64,000 nucleotides of DNA, taken from NCBI RefSeq assembly GCF_030253575.1, contig NC_080563.1, positions 10,931,001 to 10,995,000 of the forward strand. Reading direction: 5' to 3'. This DNA comes from Rhododendron vialii (taxonomy: Eukaryota; Streptophyta; Magnoliopsida; Ericales; Ericaceae). This document shows, in pieces, positions 11,329-22,653 of the stretch. Position 1 is the first letter of the stretch, and every line of letters starts with the position of its first letter. Below the pieces are notes generated by a model. The model ran no database searches, was not told where the DNA came from, and was given only the letters and a program-made list of their open reading frames with translations. The translations under genes were made by a program, and so were the position numbers.

Positions 11329-12660
11329 GAGGCCGTTTTTTAAAAATAGAATTATATAATATTAATATATATTATCATGTTTGAATTTGATTCAAAATTT
11401 CTTAATCATATAAAATATTTTAAAAGCTTATTTTACTTAAATAAAATGAAAAGATTAATAAATTATTGGATTATCAAAAAATACACACAAATAAAGTAAA
11501 CTATAATCTTAAAACTCTTGTTTATTTAATAACATATTTTTTTTGGTTTTTCTATGCCTCGTGACTCGTGTCGTGCCCGTAGCCCGTAGGGCCCGCCCTG
11601 AGGTGAAGCCGCCTTAGGCCTCCAAAATTCGGGCGAAAACTGGGCCATGTTTTTCGTAAGACGAAAATATATTATATATGTAAGTTATTCCGAATTCTAG
11701 CACGAGTAGAGTTCCAAGCTTCAAGTATCAGTGGTTTGTCCATATTGCTTAAACCGAGAGGTCCCTGTTTCGAGCCCTTGTATTAGTTATGCTTCAGTTG
11801 TTTTAAATTTTAAATGTTACTCTGAGTCAAATCTTTTTTGCACACTACTATAAATGTTTGGATAAGTTTTCTTTTTAATTTAATTTTTAAATTTTAATAT
11901 CTAGTTCACAGGAAAAAAAAATACTTTTGACTATCTCTTGACGCGTGTCCCCCGTTGAGGAATCGTGGGGCTCTGATTCCTTTGGCGTATTGCGCATTCG
12001 GCGCCCGTTAGCCCAGGTTTCAATATTGTGGGGCTCTATCTCTTCCAATATTGTCCCAACTTATGTAGGTTAAGTTGGGTAAACTTTATTTGTTTTTAGC
12101 TTTACAAAATTTATTAAGTATTTATACTAATAAGTCTTTTTTAGTTTTTCTTAGATTTAATTTTTTATTTTTTACTTCCTCTCATCAAGCTAAGTAAAAA
12201 ATTTAAAAGAGTACAATGCAAATTTTAAAAAGTATCAAAAAAGACTTAAAAAGCCAAAATGAACAAGTTAGATCCCTCCTGTGGGCTTTCCTTTGTTGTT
12301 TTTTTTTTTTTCAAATTTTAAGTCAATTCAAAAAAAAATTATTCATCTTGACAAGAAGAATTTAAAAGCAAAAAAAATCATGACAAGAAATTCAAAAGAG
12401 TTCACTAAATAAAATAATAATCTAAATTTTATTGTTCGTTATATAGTTTTAATTATCCAAAATTATTTTTCTTCCTTAAACACAACTTTTATTTTTTATG
12501 CTTACAACTAGAGAGAAAAAGTCTAAACCTTTTCAAGGATCCATAAATTTTTTTCATTTTCTAGGTTATTCCCGTAGGGGAATAGTCTGAATAGATAAAA
12601 ATATTTAATGCAAAATTAACAAAAGTTAAACACAATTTTTATTTTTTATGCATACAACTA
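11329..12660. other. AT-rich stretch without a gene
   Basis: No supported reading frame. The phrase ATTTTTTATGC.TACAACTAGAGAGAAAA appears twice, at about 12490 and 12640, about 150 bp apart, which marks a small local duplication. A GC-rich island (CGTGCCCGTAGCCCGTAGGGCCCGCCC) lies near 11570-11600. Confidence 0.5.
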
Positions 12661-12680
12661 GAGAGAAAATGAAAAAAATT

Positions 12681-13145
12681 TCCGTGCCCGTGCCGTGCCG
12701 TGCCAAGTCAACTTTTCGTGCCCGTGCCGTGTCGCATGCCCGTGCCGTGCCGTGCCGTGCCAAGTTAACTTTCCGTGCCTGTGCCGTGCCGTGCCGTGCC
12801 AAGTCAACTTTCCATGCCCGTGCCGTGTCGCGTGCCGTGCCGTGCCGTGCCGTGCTAGAACCGTGTCGTGCCATATCGTGACTCGTGCCCCATCCCACTT
12901 CTGTGCCGTGCCAGTGTCGTGCCTGTCTATGACCGTGCCGTGCCGTGCCGTGCCAAGTCAACTTCCGTGCCGTGCCCGTGTCGTTCCTGCTCACTTCCGT
13001 GCCCGTGCCGTGCCGCGTGCCCATTAAGACCGTGCCGTTCCCGTGCCGTGCCAGGATTATTCCGTGCCCGTGCCCGTGCCGTGCCGCCTTTAAACGTGCC
13101 GTGCCGTGCCGTGCCCGTGCCGACCCGGCCCATATTACACCTCTA
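12681..13145. repeat. CGTGC-repeat array ending in a hAT-type terminus
   Basis: Dozens of GTGCC/CGTGCC units are interleaved with AAGTCAACTTTCC. The right end, read on the minus strand, is TAGAGGTGTAATATGGGCCG, which matches the common plant hAT start (TAGGGGTGT...GGGCCGGG). I read this as the subterminal repeat region and right end of a hAT element, possibly the end that served the transposase at 6179-9387. The matching left end is not visible in the window. Several long opposite-strand frames here are by-products of the repeat. Confidence 0.65.
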
Positions 13146-13376
13146 CGTCCATCCGGATTTAATAGGCTCTCGTTCAATTTTAACCGGATAAAAAATGACT
13201 TATATTTTTAAATTAGTAATAAATTTTACGTCAAATATGGATCTTATTTGATAAATTTCAATTAGTTCTATAAGATAATATTTTTAAAATTACATAAAAC
13301 ATTATAAATTACAAGTTATAATCAATTAAAAAATAATACGAATTTTGAAAAAAGACTATTAAATCCGGACGGAAAG
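13146..13376. mobile_element. Stowaway-like MITE, flanked by TA
   Basis: The inverted ends are CGTCCATCCGGATTTAATAG on the left and CTATTAAATCCGGACGGAAAG on the right, with TA on both sides. Length is 231 bp with an AT-rich middle containing ATATGGATCTTATTTGATAAA, a phrase shared with the other Stowaway copies here. It sits immediately outside the hAT terminus. Confidence 0.75.
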
Positions 13377-14424
13377 TAGTAAAAAACTGAGAATATTCTG
13401 CTGATGAGGTAATCGTTTCACTTCGCTGCAATTCCAGTCAAGCACAGACTTGGTTTATTTTATCAGAAAGTCTGTCAACACAGACTTTTCTACACATATT
13501 TATAGTGGTCCTAGTGGATGACTAGTGTTTGTTCTTGTTCAATACACGGAATTTAAATATCAGATTGGTTTTTTCGGTCTTGTGTATTGAATGAGTACAA
13601 TGTTAATGATACAAAATATAGTACTCCTAGTTGAATACTTTTTTGGTTCCTTGTTCGATATACGCTAATATTAGTCTCATTCTATGCATTAAAAGACGTA
13701 TGGTAGAAAATGAATTTAAAGTACGCACCACGTGACAGTACCTTGCAAGAACATAAAATAATTTTTTCTCCATATTCAATCTCAAGTCTCACTCTTTCCC
13801 CCTCTCCCACGTTCCTCTATCTCTCCCCCCACTTCCCCACCTCTCTCTCTTCAACCCATTTGCTTATAATATGTATTATTGTTATACCCGATCGAAGCAC
13901 GAGACAAAAAAGTTTCATGAGTGTCTTTTTCAGTTTCTTTGTGTATTAAACGGAGACACCGCTAATTGACAAAAAATATAGGAGTAGTTTAAGAAAAAAA
14001 TATTGACTTTTTTTTGAATGGCAACAAAATGCTCCTATTTATAGAACACCAATTTGTAACAAAAAAATTACTTCGAATAACGAATATTAAATAAAATTTC
14101 AAATTAGAAGACTCGTGGGTGTTCAAATTAATTTGCAATTTTAAAAAATACTATAGGATAAACAAAGCAAATCAAGAAAAACTAAAAAGTATGATTCTCA
14201 TTTGTCATTTTTTATCTAATAAAAGCTAATTTTCAATTCCCCTAAAATATCTCTCTCTCTCTCTCTCTCTCCTCTCTCAAACCCTCCCCACGTCTCTCTT
14301 TCTCTCCCACACGCCTCTCTCTCTTTCTCTCTCAAATTTTCTTTTCTAAAAAAATTAAAATTGTAAGAATTAAGGATTAAGAGTTTAAAGTACTATTTTG
14401 AGTCCAAACTACATCTACATGAAT
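13377..14424. other. Intergenic, no gene seen
   Basis: AT-rich sequence with pyrimidine-rich parts (13790-13860) and a CT microsatellite at 14251-14330. No frame resembles a protein family. Confidence 0.5.
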
Positions 14425-14612
14425 TGGGAGATGGTGTTGTGCATTGGTGTGCGCAGCACCATGCTACGCACCTTCAAGCCGTCGGATCGTACATCCAACG
14501 GTTTGGATCTCATCTCAGCAATGAATGGCTCTCGATCGTTGATTATCAAGATGAGATCCGAGCAGTCGGATGCACAGTGTTGTGTGCACCTTACTACACA
14601 ATACCAACCTGA
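14425..14612. mobile_element. Small foldback element
   Basis: The left arm GGTGTTGTGCATTGGTGTGC and the right arm, whose reverse complement is GGTATTGTGTAGTAAGGTGC, are imperfect inverted copies. Inner arms also pair (GGATCTCATCTCAGCAATG with TGATTATCAAGATGAGATCC). No coding capacity. Confidence 0.65.
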
Positions 14613-16429
14613 AGTCCCATTTGCATACAGGATAGTAAAGATTTGGATTGAACTGTGGACTCTATTTAGGGAGAACCACGTAAATATTATTGTGGTTAGC
14701 AATATTATTCCATTCTCTATAACCGAAAATTAAATAACTATGGGCAGAAAAATTCTGAACTTTATTATTATCCCAACCTTTTGCTTCCCAGAGATTTTTG
14801 GCATACGAGACTTAACCACGTGGTGAAAGTAAAATCTACTACTACTAACAAAATTGGGAAAACACTTTATTGTTTTTAGAAGCAAAATTGTTGGATAAAC
14901 AGTTATAGTTAGAGGTAATTTTCTCTTTTCATTTTGCCGTTAAAAAAAATGATTTCCTTTTCTTAAAAAGTAATTACTGATGAAAAAAATAAGTTAAATA
15001 AGACTGGTAAAAAAGGCCGCCTCCAAGATTTGCGTTTAGCGGTGAAAAAAAACGTATAGGAAAATCAAATTGATACAAAATTCTAAATAAAATTTTTTCC
15101 CCTCTTTTAGTTAAAAATTTATTAGACCTGATTTATTTTATTTTATTTTTTTGATCGGCACTGATTTATTTTATTTTGTTGAACTATCTATTTACTTACT
15201 CGAAAATATAAGTGAATTTTATTTATTTTCACTTCTCACTATTGATCAAGTGCGGACAATATCATAGAAAAGCCAAATTTTCTAAACCCAAGCGCTCGCT
15301 TGAACCCACTCGATTGATGGTAGAGCCGCCCATGTTGTTAAAACTGAAATTAACACGTACGCCGGATTGATTTTTCAGCTGCATTTTGGACTGTTTGTTG
15401 TTTTGTAAAGGGATTTGAAAAGTCTCAAAGCAGAAAATACGCAGAAAACTGCTAATTTGGATAAGAGCCAAAATATAGTTTTAGCAAGTCATGTTACGCT
15501 ACTCTATCCTCATAGACTTTGGGTAGTACTTGGAAGAGGAATTGATGGTGTTGAGACTTTGATGTGGAAAAGAGTTTTAAGACGTCGAGACTTTGATACT
15601 ACAATCAAGCTTGCTCGTTGTTTATACTCTTAACACATGTTCCAATTCTCTTCGGTTCAAGTTTTGAACTGGACGTACGGGACAGTCTAAATTTAGATCG
15701 TATATACATCGGTACAGTTAATAATTCGGATTTTCTCAAAGACTTTTATCGGTAAGAGTTTTTAACCTAATCCGAACCCATGATTAGCAATGGACGATTT
15801 TGATTTATTAAACCGTCTCATCCATCCAAATTAAAGACAAGAGAGATCCAATTCCTTTTAGCACGACACTGATTTGCCTACTTTTATCCTTTGGTTGTTT
15901 GCCGACCACATGTGCGGTTAGAAGGTTTGTGCCCACATAGGTACCTCAAACTTTACAATAATAGGCCCTGTTCCACTAACTTTAAAAAATAAGTATTTAT
16001 TTAAAAATTTTAAAAATATTGTATTTACGTAACTAATTTTTCAATTTTTTAAAGCTTTTTTTGAATAGAATTTTTTAAAGCTTAAAAGTGATTATTTCCA
16101 TATTGCATAAGAAAATTATCTTTAAAGGGGTTATTTAAGTAACAAAGTCAATTTTTTTTCCCTTAAAAGTGGTTATTTTTCAAAATATTTTGGTAAAAGT
16201 AAAAAAATTTACTTTTCCGATTTCTCTCTACTAGATGAAGCAATAACCCATAAAAATTTGGTGCAAAACTAACAAACACGAAAAAAAATTTGAATAAAAA
16301 TAAAACGTGCACTTTTTCTATAAAAAAAAAAAAAATGTTCGTTGTACGGGGAGAAGGGGAACGTCTTTATCTTTTTTGATCCAAGTACAGGAATTTTCAA
16401 GATTGATCTTTCCTTGATAAATTTTGAAC
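14613..16429. other. Intergenic, no gene seen
   Basis: AT-rich with several A and T runs. At 16205-16300 there is a module (TTTCTCTCTACTAGATGAAG, then GGTGCAAAACTAACAAACACG) that recurs inside the Tourist-type copies at 37.5 and 40.0 kb and near 41.54 kb. No frame is convincing. Confidence 0.5.
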
Positions 16430-16760
16430 CCATGGGGGCAGTGGCTCGATATATGTTGATGGAGCATTGTAAACAAGCTGAGCTGTCTGACAGCAACGCG
16501 AGTCTCGATTTGATAAAGGCTTAGCTCAACTCAATTCGATTCATCATAAAATTAACGAATCTTGCTCAAACAGAATTTTTGGCTCATTTAATAAATCAAC
16601 CAAACTCAAGTTAATTGTAGCTCAGCTCGTATATATGAATGTGCTCGGCTCGTTTACAGATTCTTGTTTGGTAATTAGTGCTTGAACTGAGTTCAAGTTC
16701 TCAATTACAAATCGAGCTCGAGCTTACTAAATTTGAAACGCCGTAAAACTCCGCGGCTCA
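16430..16760. repeat. hAT-like MITE body rich in GAGCTCGAGC phrases
   Basis: Alternating GCTCAGCTCG, CTCGGCTCG and ATCGAGCTCGAGC phrases on an AT background are the wording of common non-autonomous plant hAT elements. Exact ends are not defined. A related end occurs at 19170-19306. Confidence 0.5.
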
Positions 16761-17241
16761 GCTTGTGTGCAAGCCTGTTAATCGAGATCCGTCCAAGGCT
16801 ATCAACATTTGTACTAGGCGAACGGGCTGGGAGTCTCTTAGCACGCCAACTGTTTGATAGAAGTCCCAAATCAATTTTCCGTAATTGGCACCAGTAGTCA
16901 ATACGAATTTCATCACTATGTCCCCCTGGTTTTGGTGGCGAGAAGAAGTCAGAGCAATCGATGAAAAAACAGGTAGTGGAAGGATGGATTCCAGCGATTG
17001 AATAGACATGGTGATGAGTTCTGTCAAACATGGGGAATGAACCGCGGAGAGATCGAAAGAGGAGAATTGATTACTGATACGGGGAAAGCACCCGAAACTC
17101 ATCTACGACAAAATGTTTTCACAGACGAAGCTGATCTTAACCCTCTTCATTGATAACATTCAGTGGCGACCCACAGTGGTATTAGTGGGATCACGCGACT
17201 AGCGACCCCACCAGGAGGGGAAAAAAACCCCACTATTAATA

Positions 17242-17403
17242 CTCCCTCCGTCCCAATTTAATGGTCTTTTTTGGGAGTTCGTGTCATTTTTTAATCAAAC
17301 AAGATCCATATTCAATATGAAATTCATTACCGATTTAAAGTTATAACAAGTTTTTTAGCCGGTTAGAATAGAACGAGAAACAATTAAATTGGAACGGAGG
17401 GAA
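17242..17403. mobile_element. Stowaway MITE, TA-flanked
   Basis: CTCCCTCCGTCCCAATTTAA at the left and AATTGGAACGGAGGGAA at the right, with TA on both sides; 162 bp. The left end is the classic Stowaway start. Confidence 0.9.
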
Positions 17404-17448
17404 TATCTAATTCATGTTAATGTTTCCACGGGAAATTATTTGAGAAAT

Positions 17449-17890
17449 GATTTTGTCACTCCTTTTTTTGTTAATGTCACTCCCCTGCAAGTATAAAATG
17501 TCTTGTGTCTATCACGACCTTTATCATATACGTATGCAAGTAGCTAAATTGGCCGGGTTCGGAAAGAAAGGCACTACTATATTCCCCCTGTTCTTACGGA
17601 GGAAGAAAGCCTAAGGAAGTAGCTGTAGCTTCTTCGCTTAGTTGATTTATTAGTAACAGTAGCTGTAGCGTCGGCCTCAACCTTAGGGAAAACAGGAATG
17701 AAAGGCCAAAACTCTTCAATTTCGATGTCACTCACGAAAGGAAATTGACACGAAAGGTTAGCAATGAGGAGACCTGGGCGGGCATGCCCTTGATTCATGA
17801 CGCTCATCCCTATTGCTTGCTTAGTTCAGCTAATCCGCAAATAGTGAAAGCAGGGGAGTGGCGTTAACAAAAAAAGGAGTGGCAAAATTA
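17449..17890. mobile_element. TIR element of about 440 bp (family shared with 47131)
   Basis: Left TGATTTTGTCACTCC...GTTAATGTCACTCCCCTGC is mirrored on the right by GCAGGGGAGTGGCGTTAACA...GGAGTGGCAAAATTA. The arms are about 45 bp. The inside is unique with no gene. A shorter relative with the same outer wording lies at 47131-47286. Confidence 0.75.
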
Positions 17891-18111
17891 GCAGTCAATT
17901 ATTTTTGCACTTCATTATATAAAGCACTCTAAAACTCGCCTTCATGGTACTCATGCCTCACCCGAAAAAGAACCTTCCCATAACCATACTAACTTCATGA
18001 AAAGTTCCAATAACGGGATGCAGATTAGATGTGGTCATGTGGACATCAAGCTCAGAATTATTCTGCCATGCACAATCAAATAAGAATAGCTTTCAGTTCT
18101 AAAATTGGATT

Positions 18112-18830
18112 TCATAACTCTTTATCATCGCATACAAGCAACAGTTCCGTAATCCCAGAAGGTATGTCGGGAGGGCAAAAAGCAACCCTGTAGTTGGTTC
18201 CCCCAGGACAAGTAAATGTGCTAGTCTGATCATCCTTAGGGTAACTATAAGCATCCGGATACCTTTCCTTGAAAAACCTTGAGAGAGTTGTGGGTCCACA
18301 ACTTCCGGAGTTGCAACAGTATTGATCAGTCTTGTACACAGTGCACGGGTTGTTACACCCGCCTGGGGCGCGCAGCTCGTTCGGGCATTGCCCGTTTATA
18401 TCAGCAATCCATCTAATGCTGCGGGTGCACCCACCCGAAGTAGGGCTAAACTCCATTGGCACGTTGAACCCGTCTACGAGGGATATGTCGAAGAAGTCCA
18501 AGTTGCTGAATTGGTTTAGCGCATATTCGGCTAGTGTGTTAGGGGGTTGACCATACCCCCGGCACTCGAGAACCCCGCCGCAGTCACCGGTTTGGCATCT
18601 TCCCTGGCCCGATCTGTTAAAGTTGCAACCAGTTCGGGGCCACACGCGGGCTTGCTTTGTGCCTGCAGGTGGATTGATGGTCCAAGTCTGGCCCTGGTCA
18701 AGGCGGCGGCCCAAACAGTGAAGGGACAGTTGTTTTTGATACTGACAGTGGCTGCGTGGGTGGAGGTGGTGGTGAAGTGGAGGGAAGTGAGAAGGAAAAG
18801 GGGCAAGGCAAGAGAATTACAGAATCCCAT
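18112..18830 (-). pseudogene. Thaumatin/osmotin-like (PR-5) gene, frame-disrupted
   Basis: PR-5 proteins are secreted or vacuolar defence proteins. Seen: a signal peptide ([20 protein letters not shown], cut near THA), the mature start [16 protein letters not shown], then in another frame [12 protein letters not shown], the TLP core with [58 protein letters not shown] and AFCP. The frame changes once, between VWAAA and GRRLDQGQ, where related proteins carry a short glycine-rich link. The loss lies at a GCCGCC repeat, so a slippage deletion or an assembly error is possible. Of the family's 16 cysteines two are replaced: Trp in [12 protein letters not shown] and Tyr in [11 protein letters not shown]. 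In thaumatin these two (Cys126 and Cys177) bond to each other. An extra cysteine lies near the C-terminus ([10 protein letters not shown]). No intron, as is usual for osmotin-type genes. Confidence 0.85.
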
Positions 18831-19169
18831 GTAATTTTATTAGAGGAATGGGGTCTAGGAGTTCTGTTTGTGCGGATGAGTATATGGATATGTATGAGGG
18901 GGGAGGAGGGCCGGTGAGCTTAATTGGATCCAGGAGTGAATCATTAGAAAAATACTCCTATAATAATGTGTTGAAAATTTTGTTAGATATTGATGGACTA
19001 GGAGTAGGACTAGTTGTTTTGCGTGACTGGAAGTGAAGTCAATAACGTGTTTTTGTTGAAAATTTTGGTAGATGGTCGAGTTCATTGTTTTGGTTGACGA
19101 GAAGGCAAGCCAACTGAATCAAAGGCGAGACTTGGTCTCCGGCTTTGGGTAGTTATAGTAAGTACGGGG

Positions 19170-19306
19170 ATGTTTAAAATTGATTTAATTGAACCCAAGA
19201 ACTTGGCTCAGCTCGGTTCGGTTTGGCGAGCTGCTCCGAATAAAAAATGAGCCAAGCTCAAACACTCATTCGACTTGGAGAGCTCGACTCGTTTGTACCC
19301 CTACCA
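19170..19306. repeat. hAT-like MITE right end
   Basis: GGCTCAGCTCGGTTCGG, then GAGAGCTCGACTCGTTTGTACCCCTACC. Its reverse complement opens GGTAGGGGTACAAACGAGTC, the usual plant hAT terminus. The following 150 bp resemble 16770-16930. Confidence 0.6.
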
Positions 19307-19499
19307 GTGAATAGTGATCCCGCCCAAGGCGTCCGAGTGTATCTCACCCAGTTACCCGGCCACCTGTTCGACAGAAGTTCCAGCCCAATTTTTCCATAAT
19401 AGGTAAGAGGGATTTTATGCCACCAGAATCACCTAAGTACGTAGTCAATATGAATTTGATGACATCCCAGAGAATGTTAATGATCATCCATGGGTGAAA

Positions 19500-20430
19500 A
19501 GAAATATTATGCAACTTTTTGGAGTAGTTGTAAGGATGCTTTCATCCGTACCAAACGAAGTAAGAATTTGGGGGAACAGATTTGGTTTTGTTACCTATGA
19601 CTGTTAGGTACCAGCCGATGCAGCGATTAAAAAAAAGGCCAATGGAACCTGGTTTATATCAATGTGAAGAAAGCTGCATTTCACAAACAACTGAACAAGG
19701 TAAGGTCGCTAAATCACAAGAAGCCAGTTGGTGTGCCAAATACCAATCGGTAGAGTACTAGATTACCAGGACAGGAGAATGATGGCAACTAAATCTTATA
19801 TGACAGTCGTCGAAGGTGCTACTTAGGGGTGAGTGGGGGTGTGTGTGTGTGGCTTAGATGAAGTTCAAGGGCGTTCCATAGGTAGCTGACAGGTAGCACT
19901 AAAAGACCCCGTTAGATCATTATGAGGTACATCCGATTGACAGCAGATTCATGTAGCCGACCGCATTTAATTGGGAGTTAAGGCTCAATTCGGTTTGGTA
20001 TATGTACTCTTCAGTCTAAGGAGTTATTTCACTCCATGGTGAAGAATAACATGATATCGCTTTCTAACTGGTTCAATTCAGTTGAGAAAATAGAATGGGC
20101 AAATAGTTCCGCCAACAAGATGCGTACGGCTTTCGTATCCTGGAGTTCCCCTTGATGTTTGGTCTGCAGAACATTTGCACCTATGGTCATTCTTGGGGAG
20201 ACAATATTTGTCGTTGGATGCATGATAACACGTATAAGAGCTTGGATTTTGACGAAGGTAGGGTAATTATGGATTGTATTGACGAGGCGGTGATTTTGAA
20301 TCCAAGCGCAAATCTATCGTGATCAGAGTGACTGAAGATTTACTGTCGCGTGTGAATAAGGAAGATTTGGTGATTACATCCAGCATGGCTCATTTTAGCT
20401 CCTGCAACGAGGGGTCCGAATCCGGTGAAG
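19500..20430 (+). pseudogene. Decayed LINE ORF1-like fragment (RRM/DUF4283 type)
   Basis: In shifting frames the plus strand gives phrases like NRFGFVTYDC...PADAAIKK.ANG...KKAAFHKQLNK and later GVPLDVWSAEHL. These resemble the N-terminal protein of plant L1-type LINEs: an RRM with GxRFGFVRY, then a GVPLxxW region. Several frame changes and stops make it non-functional. No endonuclease or reverse transcriptase follows. Assignment is from pattern memory and is moderate. Confidence 0.45.
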
Positions 20431-20910
20431 TCATGTAGCTAAATACAACAGCCTCGTGTATTCCGGCACAAGTTCAAGTCATGAAAACCAGTATCCTCCC
20501 ATAGCAATCAGGATGTAGTTGTCTGTATACCTACTGAATAAGACCTTTTATTATATATACCATGCGGTCTTAATTTGTTGCTTTCTGCATGTTGCATATA
20601 AATATTTCTGCTTCTACCAAGCGAGTGATTCTTTATTGTTTCTGTGTGTGAGCAAAGATTCATGCATTTGATAGAAAATTTGTTGACGTGCAAACATCGT
20701 TTTCCATCACCTACCCTGTCAATAAATCTAACTAGAATTAGGTTAGAACATTATCCTAAACCAAGCTAGACGAAGGGTTAATCACAAGTCACAAAATGGA
20801 CTTTGCTGATAACATGCATTTGTTACCTAAACCCTTCTCTTTACAAATATGATAAGCTCATAATACAATCCAACCTTGGTTTAGTTGCTAACTTGATAGA
20901 CTCAAGAAAG

Positions 20911-22653
20911 ATGCCCTCTTTTTATTCACAAGCAACTTCTGAAAAAAGCCTTCCTAATAACTTGGAAAAGGGCACAGGTAAAGAAAGTGCATACCCAATG
21001 AAGGAATTAGGAGGAGGTATGGTAGCGATTGCTTGTGGATCAATGGCCGGCATTTTGCCGACCTCAGCAACTCACTCTCCGGCACCACCACTGTTGGCAA
21101 CACCCTCTCCTTTCTCATTTTCTGTTGCTTCGACAAGGTGGAGCTCAAGACCTTCCATATATATTTCAAGTCTCTTCCTTCGGTTTCTGGCTCTCATTTT
21201 CTCATTTGCCTCTGCTCTCGCGCTAGCAGCTCCATCGGCTAAGAAGACTACAGGCAAAGATGATTCTAGCTTCAGTGACTATCCAGAACTATTGTAAGCG
21301 TTAGCAGTAATACTACAAGGAATTGGTTCTGAGAGTTTTCTACAAATACTAGGTGATAAAGTTCAAGAAGCCAATAAAACTACTAATTTCTTTTGTTTGT
21401 GTAGGTACAGCTTCATTGTGACTATACTGGCTTTTGTATATTCAGCATACCAGCTCTTTAAGGGTGTTAGTGACATTGCCTACAGAGGGATTCTCATATC
21501 AGATATGGCTTCTGATTACCTTAGCTTTATCCTTGATCAGGTAATTTGTTTCCCATGATGCCTTTTTAGAGGCTGTCTAATGGCCAACACCAGTGGACAC
21601 GTGAAGGATTAGCATGTTTAGCAGCAGTTACCATATTGTGGAGGGCCAAACGAACATAAGCAACTGCACCTATGATTAGGATTAGCTATAACATGCAGTT
21701 TATATACCCGTGTGCAACCAATTCCTCTGTTGAGCCTGTCCTTACGGGACTTTGCCCCAAATTTAATTGGGCCCTCTCTAGTGGACGGGTGAGATTCGTC
21801 CCCCAAACATGTTAGTCCATTAAGCCAGATACTGAGTGATAAAACCAACATAAACAACTCCATCTATGATTAGGATTAGCTATATCATGCAGTTTATATA
21901 CCCGTGTGCAACCAATTCCTGTGTTGAGCCCGTCCGTACGGGATTTTCCCCAAATTTAATTGGGCACCCTCTAGTGGACAGGTGAGATTAGTCCCCCAAA
22001 TACATTAGTCCATTAAGCCAGATACCGAGTGATCAAAAGAAATATCTCTCTCAACCAAAGGTTTCTGGCAAAAGTCTCTCAGCATCTCCATGTTGTCAAA
22101 AGCACCCAATAGAAAACACGAAGGTTAGTGAAACCTAGTTACGAAGGATGGGCACTTGTCACAAATAGTTCATATTTCTGGGTGGATAAAATCATTTGGA
22201 TGATTCGATTGAAAAGCTTTCCCTAAAGGATCCCCTTTTCAATCAGCTGGCACTGCATAACTCAACCATCATTGATCAATTGCTATATTGGACCTATGCT
22301 TAATGCCAAAGTGTTCCCTGTGGTCACGTAGGAAGAATAAGAGAACAATATATGTGGTAGAGAAAGAATGGGCTTAACACACATACCTTTGTTCCTGTGC
22401 ATAACTTCGTTAGTCTTTTCTCTCTTTTATCAACTTATCTAAAGACTCATTTACTTCTACTATATAACAGTTGGCAGGTTACCTTCTCATATCATCATCT
22501 TCTATGACAGTGCTGGCCATCCAACAGAGAAGACAAGATACACTCTGGAAGGCGGCAGTTATCTCCGTCACCATGTCTTTTGCTGCTTTCGTTGTTATAG
22601 CCATTTGCGCGCTCTTGTCAGGTTACAAGCTCTGCAAGAGAATCATATGGTGA
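20911..22653 (+). CDS. CASP-like (CASPL) four-TM membrane protein
   Basis: CASP-like proteins are plasma-membrane MARVEL-related proteins; the Casparian-strip members build membrane scaffolds that place cell-wall material. Exons: 20911-21293, 21405-21540 and 22471-22653, all with GT/AG borders, giving 233 residues. Seen: a Ser/Pro-rich cytosolic N-terminus, TM1 (SLFLRFLALIFSFASALALA), TM2 (YSFIVTILAFVYSAYQLFKG), TM3 (SDYLSFILDQLAGYLLISSS) and TM4 (VTMSFAAFVVIAICALLSGY), then a short basic tail. The SDYLSFILDQ phrase with Asp in TM3 is characteristic. An in-frame ATG at 20803 would add 36 residues that do not look like the family, so the 20911 start is preferred; ATGs further inside are possible. 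Most like the CASPL4 group, but the subgroup is not certain. Confidence 0.85.
21618..22040. repeat. Tandem duplication in CASPL intron 2
   Basis: Two copies of about 195-200 bp lie head to tail (about 21650-21840 and 21845-22035). They share TTATATACCCGTGTGCAACC, CCCCAAATTTAATTGGGC and TTAGTCCATTAAGCCAGATAC. The intron runs from 21541 to 22470. Confidence 0.85.

Noticed and set aside
12626-13211. Several overlapping frames of 68-183 residues on both strands
   Set aside because: They come from the CGTGC repeat array and are Arg/His/Pro/Cys repeats without protein-family features.
16269-17102. Minus and plus frames of 60-114 residues, possible small genes
   Set aside because: No family signature, overlap with hAT-like repeats, and related sequence at 19.3 kb does not keep the frames.
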